Assembly: GCA_963573315.1 (NCBI GenBank)
Contig: OY752144.1
Coordinates: 434,001 to 498,000 of the forward strand
DNA: 64,000 nucleotides
Direction: 5' to 3'
DNA from: Entomortierella parvispora
Lineage: Eukaryota; Mortierellomycota; Mortierellomycetes; Mortierellales; Mortierellaceae
Shown: positions 54,701-63,331 of the stretch, one piece after another
Layout: the number at the start of each line of letters is the position of its first letter
How positions within the stretch are numbered: the stretch's first letter is position 1
The notes under the pieces: model-generated
Database searches by the model: none
What the model saw: the letters and a program-made list of their open reading frames with translations, nothing else
Told to the model about the DNA's origin: nothing
Program-made: the position numbers and the translations under genes

Positions 54701-56941
54701 GGGTACTGTGGACGACGGTCGAGTTGGTTGGACAGGGTCGACAAATCCGTGGATCGAGAATCCAAGGTTGTAGAACAGATCCATACCAATCGTGAGATCG
54801 TATTGTTGTGGAAGGACTTCTAACGGAGCAGACAGGGTGATATCACCGTAGGTGATTTCAATTGGCTCCGTTACGCCGATTCGTTGATATACAGACTCGT
54901 CAGCCAAAGTGAAATGGCCATCAACTGGAGTAACCTTGATTTCGAGTTCATCAACAATTGTTGTGGATATGATCGATGCGGTAGCACCAGTATCCAAGAG
55001 GGCTTTGCATTCGCGATCTCGGATGGTCATGCCTAAGACGAATCGGTTCTCAGAGGACTTGGTTTTGGACAGTGCAGCAAAATCCAAAACAGTGGGTGCT
55101 GTTTGTTGATCACCATTGATCGCCTCGACGAACGATGTAATTGCAGCGAGTAGCGGGTTTTTCTTCTTACCGCGTCGCCTGCGTCTTTTCATGGACGATG
55201 GGATAGTTGCAGGATGGCTAACGCCATTTGCGTACGTGATGCCACCATGAGGAGCACAATGTTGCACTTCAGAGAATACAGAGGGGATTGAGCGGGAGGA
55301 ACTGTGTCCTTTCGCGGCCGTTTCTGCAGCACTGGTGAGAGAAAGAACATCAGTATGTATGTGGACGTTCGCATCGGTGGCACTTGCAGTTGCAAGTGGG
55401 ACAGTGTTGGGATAAGTACAAAAAGTTACTCTTTTATTGTTGTGTGATGGGGTTTCATCTGCATTGAATGGCTGTTGCCAAGAGCGATTGGACCGGTCGA
55501 TCGGTTGTTTAATCCGTCTAACGAAGCGTTTGTTCATTTGCGACCTGGACAATGAGGCAAAGTTGATGGGTTCAGTATTGGCACTTGGTGCATCATCGAC
55601 TTCATCGGGCAAGACTTTGTTGGCCGGCGTAGCGTTGTTAGTCAGACTGCCATTCATACCTCTGTAACGGGGTTTGTCACCGTCAGACGCTGGCTTGGGC
55701 GCACTCCTACAGTTAGGAGCGTCATGGCCCTTTTTGCCACATCGTGGGCATGTTTTGCACTCGTTGGTGTCGTGGGTGTTGTTATCACCACACTTATCGC
55801 AGTGGTAACGATGGCGTGCAGTGTCATGAGAGTTGGATTCGCGACGCGAGAATCGTTTCTTGCTTCGGAGAGGCTTCTCACCGTCGTCCGAATAAGGTCG
55901 TTTCTTAGTCGGCGGGACGGACCTGTCGTACTTGGGCCCAGGGGCTTCTTCCAATGCTCCAAGGAAGTGCGAGACATATTTGAACCCGTCTTCGAAGGGG
56001 TGGCCTTTAAGTAGGGCGTAGACCTTGAGGTTGATCATGATGTCCTCGAAAACGGAGTAGAGCGATGTGAGAATGGATTTGTCATTGTCTTCAATGTGGT
56101 ACATTAGGACAACCCGATGGAATCGCAAGGCAAAATTACGATACGACTCTTGTTTCTTCACGTCGAGCCCAGTTGACGCGAGATCAATAGCGTCGGCCTG
56201 CTTCTCAGCAGCCGTCATGGTGAGCGAAGTGAAGATTTCCTCCACACGTTCCCAAAGAGCCCCCGGTTCCTTCTCCAGACGATCACGAAGACTGCATTGG
56301 ACATCACGGTCCAGGACCGCGAGGATGAGCAGTCGACGAGCCTTCGGTTCAAACTGCATTCTGCCGAACGTGCTCTCGCAATGCGTCCTAAAGCTATGCA
56401 AGAAGGTGCGGACATGGGTAATGACCTCCGGTTTCTTCGGATATCCGTCCGTGGTCTTCGCGTATCGAGGACAATCTTGGTCAAGCTTGACCTTGTCTGA
56501 TCTTCCATCAGAAGAAGGGGGCGATGAGGTAACCTGGTTCGCAGACGTGCGAGCCCGGATAAAATCGGCTTGGACCTTGGCTCGGCGAAGTCGTTCCTTG
56601 GCCTCTTCGAGCGACTGGTCATGAGCTGTCCGTTGGTTAAGGAGACCTTGCCGCTCCGCTGGTGCCGAGGAATCGATTGCGATATCGATTTGAATGCCTT
56701 GCACTTGAAGATGATCATAGTGATCCTTCGCATCACGCTCACGCTGCAACACCTGTTCTTCCATGATGGCATTCGTGGCTGGCACGGCGATGTTATTTAG
56801 TGCGGGTGCAGGATCAACTTCCATTTGTTGGCTGCTCAAAGACAACGATGCGACGGATGGGATGTTGACATCGGTGCCAGTAAGGCCGGCACTGGGAGTG
56901 CCAGGGGTAGAGTTAAGTGCAGATGTGGGAGATGCGCTCAT
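51740..56941 (-). CDS. E2 Gag-Pol polyprotein (1733 aa)
   Basis: The start chosen is the ATG at 56941 (MSASPTSALNSTPGTPS), the usual Ser/Thr/Pro-rich Gag beginning; the frame is open upstream to an ATG at 57178. Gag has a helical capsid-like part (FLHSFRTHCESTFGRMQFEP) and a CCHC knuckle CPRCGKKGHDAPNC. Protease: LLDTGATASII near 648. RT: NRAPFGLKPLSSLF and FIDD near 968, a Phe variant of YxDD. RNase H: YVATDASNVGIGV and TDHRALTFLH. Integrase: HFGANK..CTEC zinc finger, VDLAGPL, QSDNGKEF and GLAENRVKTA. GPY: KYEGPYKV. The C-terminal chromodomain is classical: SYTVASILKHR, YLVRWKGF and DDTWEPLESF. No stops or frameshifts are present. Confidence 0.96.
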   Translation of the reverse strand: MSASPTSALNSTPGTPSAGLTGTDVNIPSVASLSLSSQQMEVDPAPALNNIAVPATNAIMEEQVLQRERDAKDHYDHLQVQGIQIDIAIDSSAPAERQGLLNQRTAHDQSLEEAKERLRRAKVQADFIRARTSANQVTSSPPSSDGRSDKVKLDQDCPRYAKTTDGYPKKPEVITHVRTFLHSFRTHCESTFGRMQFEPKARRLLILAVLDRDVQCSLRDRLEKEPGALWERVEEIFTSLTMTAAEKQADAIDLASTGLDVKKQESYRNFALRFHRVVLMYHIEDNDKSILTSLYSVFEDIMINLKVYALLKGHPFEDGFKYVSHFLGALEEAPGPKYDRSVPPTKKRPYSDDGEKPLRSKKRFSRRESNSHDTARHRYHCDKCGDNNTHDTNECKTCPRCGKKGHDAPNCRSAPKPASDGDKPRYRGMNGSLTNNATPANKVLPDEVDDAPSANTEPINFASLSRSQMNKRFVRRIKQPIDRSNRSWQQPFNADETPSHNNKRVTFCTYPNTVPLATASATDANVHIHTDVLSLTSAAETAAKGHSSSRSIPSVFSEVQHCAPHGGITYANGVSHPATIPSSMKRRRRRGKKKNPLLAAITSFVEAINGDQQTAPTVLDFAALSKTKSSENRFVLGMTIRDRECKALLDTGATASIISTTIVDELEIKVTPVDGHFTLADESVYQRIGVTEPIEITYGDITLSAPLEVLPQQYDLTIGMDLFYNLGFSIHGFVDPVQPTRPSSTVPEDPRSSLKPVTTPEEELTDKFQLAKAEFIKAIEQVLKTNENIPPESVCPVPEMKVYLPVPEKTILFRRSRHFAQAQRPIIDEAVERWLQDGVISLAPAGNPHNNTLTLAAKKDLDGNKTLWRVCLDPRPLNAHLPDDNFQLPLIADFMQRIAGYSIYTTIDLRQAYHRLPIHEDDRPLTAFMHNGKQYMFNRAPFGLKPLSSLFQRGMSRILGDLPFVLNFIDDIVIFSKNREEHAAHVKAVIERLNAAMLIINRQKCNFFSTQISLLGFIVDLNGKRVDPNKLVNVQDWAEPTTGKMIQSYLGTFNFFREHIPLYSALSAPLDALRNVPGPFRLNDLQKRCFESLKSLLLQAPVLSFPDFSLPFYVATDASNVGIGVVLFQLPEGTPEPTTFAGVPKNARYISFMARTLQERERRYPATQKELLAMVFALKKFHYYLWGRHFTLYTDHRALTFLHSQKDLNSMLTGWQDVLLDYNFTARYLPGARNVLPDHLSRQFPDELWTNKTLPTQPMYAYVHVSRDESEKYTEVPTEDREEMLQRIHSFGHFGANKMVLTIHAEGKTWPGLVKDCLKVVKRCTECQKFNIVRRGYHPMRAIHAYLPGEHMAVDLAGPLTTTGKGNNYLMVLTDVCTRFVFLRAIVDKTAATVSRTLFHIFCDIGCPRTLQSDNGKEFKNQPMAKICERFGIDHRFTSPHHPRANGLAENRVKTAKQILRKSVLGNDASWDDHVPMTQLAMNTHAASLHNSSPFSLFFARPFKGFHLYKDAEQRCMDRDELLKRLEYMTTVVFPAVDEKTRAVQQKMIERFNKTVLFNEFPDGARVMVLDMDPSSTLSPKYEGPYKVVRRNAGGAYLLTDGDGQVMKRTYPPSHLKLVIDDDDSHSYTVASILKHRRDDKGDLQYLVRWKGFQPEDDTWEPLESFNERDCIREYWAGHPVEQIDSTSPSSDPSQGILQNADSDYPASTTSKRNRRAPASKKESPRRKKQRSA

Positions 56942-57354
56942 GATTGAGATGAATGTTCGCGTGGAAAAGAGAAGTGTTCCGTTGAACTGCCGTCTACCTT
57001 TCTGCTCGCGCCCTTTTATGTAGATTGCGTCTTTTATCGCTTTGCTTCCTGAGGTGGATACTAGCCCATCGCGTTTGATAGCTGTAGTTTCATCCATATG
57101 GGTGTATGCATGGCGCCGATGTTCGGATACCAATTGCAGAGCAAAGATAATGTAGACACACGATAAGGGTACAAACACGCGTAGAGTATGGCGTAATCAC
57201 ATCTGCCTTGCCAATGTTGATTGATCCACCCTTTTGTGGGCTCAGAACAGAATGCATCAGAGCAGTCGTCGTTTAGTACAAACAGAAGACGGCGTACCCG
57301 TCCAGTTTTTTATTGAAGGGTTTACGAGGACACTATTGAGAAGCTTCCTCTTTT

Positions 57355-57849
57355 TCATCTCCTTTGCGTGTATAGTCCAGCAGTGACATCCAAGAAACGC
57401 AACCGTTCGAGCTGGTCAAGGAGGTCGGTATGCCTTTTATGGAATGGCGCCAGGGCTACTCCGCGCTCTCGTACCGTTTCTAGCGTCATTTCTAGAGTGG
57501 ACCACACGCGCTCTTCCTGCTGAACACGCTCCCTGAGCCAGACTAACTCGCCTTGGAGAGCCTGCCAGTAGACAGACATCTGCTCAATCGTGGGGAGGTT
57601 GACAGGAGCGTGAGAGGATGAACCTTGCCATTCGGTGGCGGCCGGGGAACAAGGTGCCGTCGGGATGTCCCGCGGATCGACAAAGATGGTGGTGTTGCCT
57701 ACGTCGTCAGGGGACGGCGAGCCTTCGTCGTGTTTGTCGTTATTCGGGGCCACATTTTCGTAGTCGGAGTCTTCAGACGACGAACTCGATGCTGCTTTGT
57801 GAACCGTCGGAGACGACGACGTGAAGCGTGTTTTACGAGTGGAGGACAT
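57355..57849 (-). CDS. E2 ORF0: extra 164-aa ORF upstream of gag
   Basis: Minus-strand ORF between the E2 5' LTR and gag. The ATG at 57849 gives MSSTRKTRFTSSSPTVHKAA, then a Ser/Asp/Glu-rich acidic stretch, then a charged, probably helical C-terminal half (YWQALQGELVWLRERVQQEE, LLDQLERLRFL) with heptad-like Leu/Val spacing. The upstream in-frame ATG at 57969 is possible. I do not recognise a family. Ty3/gypsy elements normally have no ORF here. It might be a captured host gene fragment, an accessory protein, or chance; its length and coherent composition argue against chance. Confidence 0.55.
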   Translation of the reverse strand: MSSTRKTRFTSSSPTVHKAASSSSSEDSDYENVAPNNDKHDEGSPSPDDVGNTTIFVDPRDIPTAPCSPAATEWQGSSSHAPVNLPTIEQMSVYWQALQGELVWLRERVQQEERVWSTLEMTLETVRERGVALAPFHKRHTDLLDQLERLRFLDVTAGLYTQRR

Positions 57850-58449
57850 GATTGCAGTGGTGGACAGCAGAAGGAATCGTTGGGGAAATAGACAGAAGAT
57901 TGTCAGGCCCGACAGGGAATCTGCCCTCTTTTTATGTTCCTTTGTCCTGCCAAAGCATTCATGCATCATGCAACGAGATTGTCATGCGGACACTTGGCGC
58001 AGTTGTTGTTCGCAGGGTTGCTATGAGATGGCGCTAAGGCGTTTGATGCTGACTGATGTGGTTCGTCAACAAGCATGTGTGGAATGGAGAAAGGGGAGGT
58101 GAAGATGAAGAAGTAACATCTGCATCTTGTTGACCATTCCTTCCTTTTGACCACATTGGCCGCTGGATGATTTCCATTGGTCGGCACAAAAGAAAATTTT
58201 TTTTTTTTTTTTTTTTTTCTTTTAAGATGCATGTGGCAGGGGTGCTCGGCATCACTGCGTTGGTGACATTGCCAAGACTTTTGGTGCATTGACCGTGAAT
58301 CATGGGTTCATGACTCATTTCAGGGCTCGGCCAATCTCGTTGGCATCCCTGGTACTGACAAGGGAAATTGACGGTGCAACTCCAATTGACAGTTGACCGA
58401 GTTCGGGTCACATTTATTTGTTTCATTATGTGGGCTACGAATGAGGGGG

Positions 58450-58505
58450 AAACTTACCTGTAGCTCGGGGTGATGGGATCCCGTCCCTGGGTTCGCTAAA
58501 AAAAA
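58450..58505 (-). promoter_or_regulatory. E2 leader start: T8 tract and splice donor
   Basis: Reading the minus strand from the 5' LTR end: TTTTTTTT (58505-58498), AGCGAACCC, then CTACAG followed by a perfect GTAAGT donor (GT at 58457-58456). A donor this close to the LTR could let gag-pol be expressed from a spliced RNA that removes ORF0. I have not fixed an acceptor. Confidence 0.5.
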
Positions 58506-58674
58506 TGGGAAATATCATTGATACAAACCGTGATCCTTGCATGGGGAAGTGAGTAGCGAGACAAAGATGGGGATCTTTATTCTGGGTGGCCGTCAGGACA
58601 AATAGTCCTGAGGGCCGAGGGTGACTGATAGGCAACACGTGACTAAATGACCGCACGTGACAAGATATGGCGCA
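58506..58674 (-). repeat. E2 5' LTR (169 bp)
   Basis: Identical by eye to the 3' LTR at 51338-51506 and flanked on the right by target duplication GTCCG. The incidental minus-strand frame 58435-58839 crosses this LTR and the E1 LTR fragment and is not a gene. Confidence 0.95.
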
Positions 58675-58679
58675 GTCCG

Positions 58680-58838
58680 GTGCAATACCGACGTATTTCT
58701 CCTGCCGTTTATTTCTAGTTAGAAAGAGTTGCGCTTGCGCGCCCCTTAAGTAGTGTGCGACAGTCATATCAGGCTGTCGCTCTCTATCATTAAACAGCAC
58801 CTTTCTTTCTTCCTGACGTACAGACCCCCGACATTTCA
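58680..58838 (+). repeat. E1 3' LTR, right fragment
   Basis: The remaining 159 bases of the E1 3' LTR after the E2 insertion (GTGCAATACC to GACATTTCA), identical to 45364-45522. It is preceded by the second GTCCG copy (58675-58679) and followed by the E1 target duplication CAAAG (58839-58843). Confidence 0.95.
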
Positions 58839-58855
58839 CAAAGTGGCAAAAAAAG

Positions 58856-58927
58856 CTCCTCGACCGGGAATTGAACCCGGGTCTTCCGCGTGACAGGCGG
58901 AGATACTCACCACTATACTATCGGGGA
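58856..58927 (-). tRNA. tRNA-Asp(GTC), copy 2
   Basis: The same 72-base sequence as copy 1, on the opposite strand, including the C4-A69 acceptor mismatch. Its T7 terminator (A run at 58848-58854 on the + strand) is directly followed by GCCA and the E1 target site. Confidence 0.95.
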
Positions 58928-59544
58928 TGTTCAGATATCGGTTATAGTTTTTAGCGCTACATATTCTTATTTCAACAAAGTCACGTGACCATATTTAATC
59001 AAAGGTTTGTTTGGATTTTTCTTCACTAAAGTAATATTACAAATAAATCGATATTTTTGTCGATAGGCTGGTCTTTATTTCGATTAAAAATTGTTTATCG
59101 TGTTGTCGAGTGCCGATTGCTGCGTGTTGTCGGATGCTGGATTGCTGTATTGTCGGATGCGTGGTTGTTGTACAGTGTTGTATTGTCGGGATGCTGGGTT
59201 GTCGTGTTATCGGGTATCAATAGATTACATCTGGTCGGAATTTCAGCTTGTAAGAGTTGTTGAATTATTGTGTCGGGTTGTCGGGCTGTCGAAGTTGTCG
59301 GGTTTTTGAGTTTATTGCGATGTATGCGTACAGGCTGTTGTCTCATTGTGGATGTTGTCGGGTGGTTGCTGAAAAAGTGCTGCAGACTACCGCGATTCAA
59401 ATCAACTGTTCAATTGTTGTCGAGGTTTTTTGTCGAGAGTGAGCAAAGAGAACTGGCGAGCAAGAGGTAGATTGCCCTTCCAGAGAATGACCGCTATTCC
59501 CATTCCCAAGAATGTCAAGAATATTTTCATGTAACGTTGTTCCT
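58928..59544. repeat. Intergenic region with dispersed TTGTCGG repeats
   Basis: About a dozen TTGTCG(G/A) motifs occur between 59098 and 59440 on the + strand, often as GTTGTCGGATG or GTTGTCGGG, at irregular spacing. The left part (58950-59090) is AT-rich. No gene was seen. Confidence 0.6.
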
Positions 59545-60621
59545 TTACGCGTCGAGGTCGTCATCTTCAGGAAGCGGCACTCCTTGGGCAATCTCAAAAG
59601 CACGCTCATATTCCTTCGCCAATTGAGCATCCACTTCAAAGCCAAGCTCCGCAGGTGCCAGAGCTGGCGACGCTGCAAATTCCAAGTCGGCTCGGGCGGT
59701 CAATCGTCTAGCCAACCACAGGAACGGTTTCTCGTAATTATAGTTGGACCGGGCAGAGATGTCATAATACTGGATCGATTTCTTGCGATGAAAGTCAATT
59801 TGTTTGGGCTTGACCTTGCGATCCTTGACATCGACCTTGTTGCCGACGAGGACGATCGGGATGCCAGAGTCTGTGACACGGACGAGATCACGGTACCAGT
59901 TTGGGACGCTCTTGTAGGTGATACGGGAGGTGAGATCAAACATGATGATCGCACATTGGCCATTGATGCTGTAGTGGTGGTGGTGGTGGTGGTGGTAGCA
60001 GAGTCGTTTTGTATTGGGTTGCTGTTAGATCTTCATCCTCATCGCCGCTGTCATTTCATCCATTGCATTCTTCTCCTTCTTCAAAGCGAATAGTCATTGA
60101 GTTATCTCTATGTGCAGTGCATAGAAACGGGACCTATGACTTGACTGAGAGAGGGCGTCAAAAAAAAAAACCACCAAACAAAGGGGTACTTACTAATAGC
60201 CATCGCGAAGACCTCCAAGCTTCTCCTGACCAGCAGTATCCCAGGTCTCGAAGCAAATCAGCCCGTAGGTAGTCCAAAACGAGAGTGGTCTAACCGAGAC
60301 GCCCATGGTCGCTATGAGTGGAGTTGGATAACGTTATTTGGAGTGTCCGACAGTAACAAGGATGTTCAAGACGATGAACTGTGGGTCTATCACCCAATTT
60401 ACCAATGTACTTCTTCTCGAACTCTCCTGTCAAGTGGCGCTGGACAAAGGTGGTTTTACCAGTACCGCCGTCTCCGACTGTCGATTGTGTTAGTTTTTTT
60501 TTGATTCATTCTTCACTCCAGATCATGTAAAAGAGAGAGGAGTCGTACCAAGAACAAGCTTGAAGGTCGCTTCCGGACTGGGCTGAGTGTTGTTCAATGA
60601 CTGGCGGACAGGATGTTCCAT
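59545..60621 (-). CDS. Ran-family small GTPase, divergent
   Basis: Ran GTPases drive nuclear transport. Exons 60549-60621, 60403-60477, 60194-60311 and 59545-59968 give 229 residues in phase. Motifs: P-loop [10 protein letters not shown]3 WDTAGQEK with the catalytic Gln, then [20 protein letters not shown]4 [12 protein letters not shown]5 [17 protein letters not shown], and the acidic Ran tail PEDDDLDA. The order and the [16 protein letters not shown] block are diagnostic of Ran. Switch I and the next strand read [21 protein letters not shown] and [15 protein letters not shown], which differ at many positions from the nearly invariant Ran sequence, and the protein is about 13 residues longer than usual. 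It may be a specialised paralogue with the main Ran elsewhere. Confidence 0.88.
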
Positions 60622-63331
60622 CAGAAAAGTGTTTGTTGTGAACTATGGGAAAAGGTGAAGGTGAGGCTGGGGAGAGAGATGAAGTAAACAATAGTAGAGG
60701 AAGAAGATCTTTTATGTTTGTCTTGTAAAGCGTCGCGCCTTCCTCAAGGAGGCTGTGCAGTTCTGGTGACAAATTGATTCTTTTTTGCCTAAGGTCTCGC
60801 TCGTGCCTTAGGGAGCTCGACCTGGTTCCATGGTCCCTTCTCACTGCAGCCATGACACCTTGGATCGCAACAACCATCACAGAAGACTGCGAGCCACCTC
60901 GTCTTCAAGCCGATTATGTAGAACCGGTGGCCTGCAAATGTGGACGTGTTTCCTATGCTTTGTTTGGATGACATCAGAGTTTGCGGACGCCAATCTGCTC
61001 AACTCTCCGCCCACAAGAGAGTTGCACGTAGGCTGTTACGCCGGGGTAGGGGTTACTGACTGTAGCCAAGGGCGATGAGCAAGCAATCTTGGCTGAACAA
61101 AGTCCGAAGATGAACACCAGTCTGCGTGTGTCGGACAACATAAAACTGGAAAGCACGAGCAAACAACCGACAACTCATCAACGAGAGAAGGTCGGTGGGA
61201 CAAGAAGTAAAAAAAAGTGAGGCATTTTTAAGCATATCAGCCTTTAGCCCATCGCGGGATTTTTTTTTTCTGAAGAGAAGGACGAAGACGGTTGAAAAGA
61301 AAAGTTGAAAGGAAAGAGAGAACTCGGAGAAGTGAAAGAGTTTGGTGACCACCAAGGGAGGACAAAAGAGAAACGAAAAATCCCTCGCTCATTTCCTCCA
61401 TTTCCTCGAAATACCGCACCGTGGCGAACAGCAGAGGAAGGAAATCGACGCCTCGCGCACCCCTTGGACTTGAGGGAGAGGAGAGAGAGGGGGGTCATGA
61501 GTAAATGCCGCGCTTGGAGCCTTCGTCTATAAAAACGAAGAAGACGTGCTCCTTGTCTGGGATCGTTACCGAACATGACCATCATTGCACAACGCACACA
61601 CGAACGAACTCCTATTTTGTCCCAGCAGATGCAGTCTGAATGAGAGAGAAATAAAGCTCTAAAAACACGCGAGAGCGATCGCTTTGTGTTTTGCAGTTGC
61701 TTGAACTCCTCCTTTCGGTCGATCGTCCTCAACAAACCCTTTGTCAGAAACGATATCACAACAAAAAAGTCAACAAAGTTTTTATTCATTTGATTTTTTT
61801 TTACTTTATTGCTCCGTGCTGGATCCTGAGAGAGGGAGAGAGAGTTCACAGGGCGACACTTGACGTACAACCCAAGTTCAGGAGGAGCCAACCAGTTCCA
61901 AGATGACATTTAGGCTAGGCGAACAAAAGGAAGGAGAGCGAAAGATACGGCAGAGCGGACTCAATCTTTGACCCATAACGACAACAGCGCCAAGGTCGAG
62001 TCAGTTCACAGGACGAGATGACCGCACGTCAAAGGAGCAGAAAGAAAAGAAAGAGAAAGGGCGAGGGGGGAGGGAGTGCAGAGAAGGGGACTGTTTGGAG
62101 AAGGGGGGAATGCAGACCAGGATCGAAGAGCACGAGGGACATGGCAGACAGGCCGACAGACGGACAGACGGACACAGACAGCAGACAGACAAGCAGGCCT
62201 TTATTGTGTATCCTTGTGGCTGGTAATGCCTCCAGGCCGGAGGCAGACGATATTCCCGATGAGCAGAGTAGAGCGGAGCAGCGAGGGAGACAGCAGAGGG
62301 AGGGAGAGAAGAGAGCTCCTTCCCACCAGCACCAGCAGGCAAAAGTACTGCTCCATGGTGGGTGGTGGAGGTCGCACGACGGTTTTGACTGGACTGGACT
62401 GGAGAGTGGACTGGATCCGCCCTGAGGAAGAAGGAAGGAAGGAATGAATGGGGCGTCAGTCTGGTCAGCCAGCCATTGCCCAGTTCGACCAGTTCGACCA
62501 GTTCACCAGTCAGTCCGTCCGCCAGTCATTCAGTCAGCCCGTCAACCAGTCAACCAGCCCTGTCTGTGCCTTTGTGAAGACACAAAGATACCCTGCCTGC
62601 CCCTTCTTCACCCCTTCTTCTTCTTCTCTCTCTCTTTTTCTCTTTTCTTTTCTTTTCTTCTTCTCTCCTCCAACCCTCCACTTCTCGACAGACAGTCAGT
62701 CAGTCAGACAGACCGACCGACCGGCAGAAACAGACTGATCCGACACCGCTCCCTTCTCTATTTCTCCCCCACGTCTCATCTCTGCTTCTTCTCTTTCCTT
62801 TCGCCTTTCCTTTGTTTCGTCGCTCATCGTCACTCTTCGCACTTGCTCCTTCCTGCAGTGCAGCCCACACCTTGCCTTCCCTCCCTTTTCTCCCTTGTGG
62901 CTTTACCCTGCCTTGCTCCTGAACCCGCTCGTCTCCTTCTCCTTCTCCATCTCCACCTACACCTGTTTCCCATGCTCTTCTCTACCCTATAACCGTCCGG
63001 CCTCTCCCTCTGTCCCTTTCACTCTTTCACTCTTTCACTCTCTCCTCACTCTTTTTCCGTGAAAAAAGAAATCCATTCTCGACATCCAATCCAACACACC
63101 GTCTTCCCCATACAGATCTGCCTTGCATGAGTTTGACTCGGGTCTTCTAGAACATACACACGAGGAGAACCGCCACTCCACCCCGATACACCATTTACAC
63201 ACAGTAGTCTGTCCAACGCAGCAAAAGCAAAAGCAAAAGCAACAGGAACATCCCAAAAAAAAATACTCCTATCACTTCGCCACATCCTCCTCTACCACCA
63301 CCACCACACTACCGCCTAGTTCTTTCTCATC
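60622..63331. other. Long divergent promoter region between Ran and copper-fist genes
   Basis: 2.7 kb without a recognised gene. Features seen: TATAAAA at about 61529; GGGA/GAGAG-rich sequence at 62040-62110; GGACAGACG/ACAGACAG repeats at 62150-62195; CCAGTTCGA and GTCAGTCCG repeats at 62475-62560; (TTTTC)n at 62635-62660; CAGTCAGTCAG at 62690-62710; and a T/C-rich leader to the ATG at 63332. A minus-strand open frame of 221 codons (61244-61909) has no recognisable domain and spans simple sequence. Confidence 0.45.

Larger units (their letters stand above)
51338..58674 (-). mobile_element. E2: intact Ty3/gypsy chromodomain LTR retrotransposon nested in E1
   Basis: 7337 bp on the minus strand. 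LTRs of 169 bp lie at 58506-58674 (5') and 51338-51506 (3'), and look identical base for base. The 5-bp target duplication GTCCG flanks it (51333-51337 and 58675-58679), and removing E2 plus one copy restores an E1 LTR identical to the 5' one. Internal parts in minus order: T8 tract, splice donor, ORF0 (57355-57849), Gag-Pol (51740-56941), hairpin array, polypurine tract. It is more than 1 kb longer than E1 because of its leader. Confidence 0.95.
45353..58838 (+). mobile_element. E1: intact Ty3/gypsy chromodomain LTR retrotransposon, split by nested E2
   Basis: E1 is 6.1 kb once E2 is discounted. The 5' LTR is 45353-45522. The 3' LTR is in two pieces (51327-51337 and 58680-58838). A 5-bp target duplication CAAAG lies at 45348-45352 and 58839-58843. 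By eye the two LTRs (170 bp each) are identical, and the single gag-pol frame is uninterrupted, so the insertion is young. The right end sits 4 bases beyond the T7 Pol III terminator of the minus-strand tRNA-Asp at 58856-58927. It was inserted before E2, which lies inside its 3' LTR. Confidence 0.95.

Noticed and set aside
45353-58838. One long LTR of about 340 bp with internal deletion in the 5' copy and truncations elsewhere
   Set aside because: The GTCCG repeats at the apparent deletion points are the target duplication of E2, and the 169-bp inner part is the E2 LTR with its own TG...CA ends. Nesting explains every junction exactly.
61244-61909. 221-codon minus-strand ORF upstream of the copper-fist gene
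   Set aside because: It spans purine-rich simple sequence, has no domain or splice support and no codon bias like the nearby genes.
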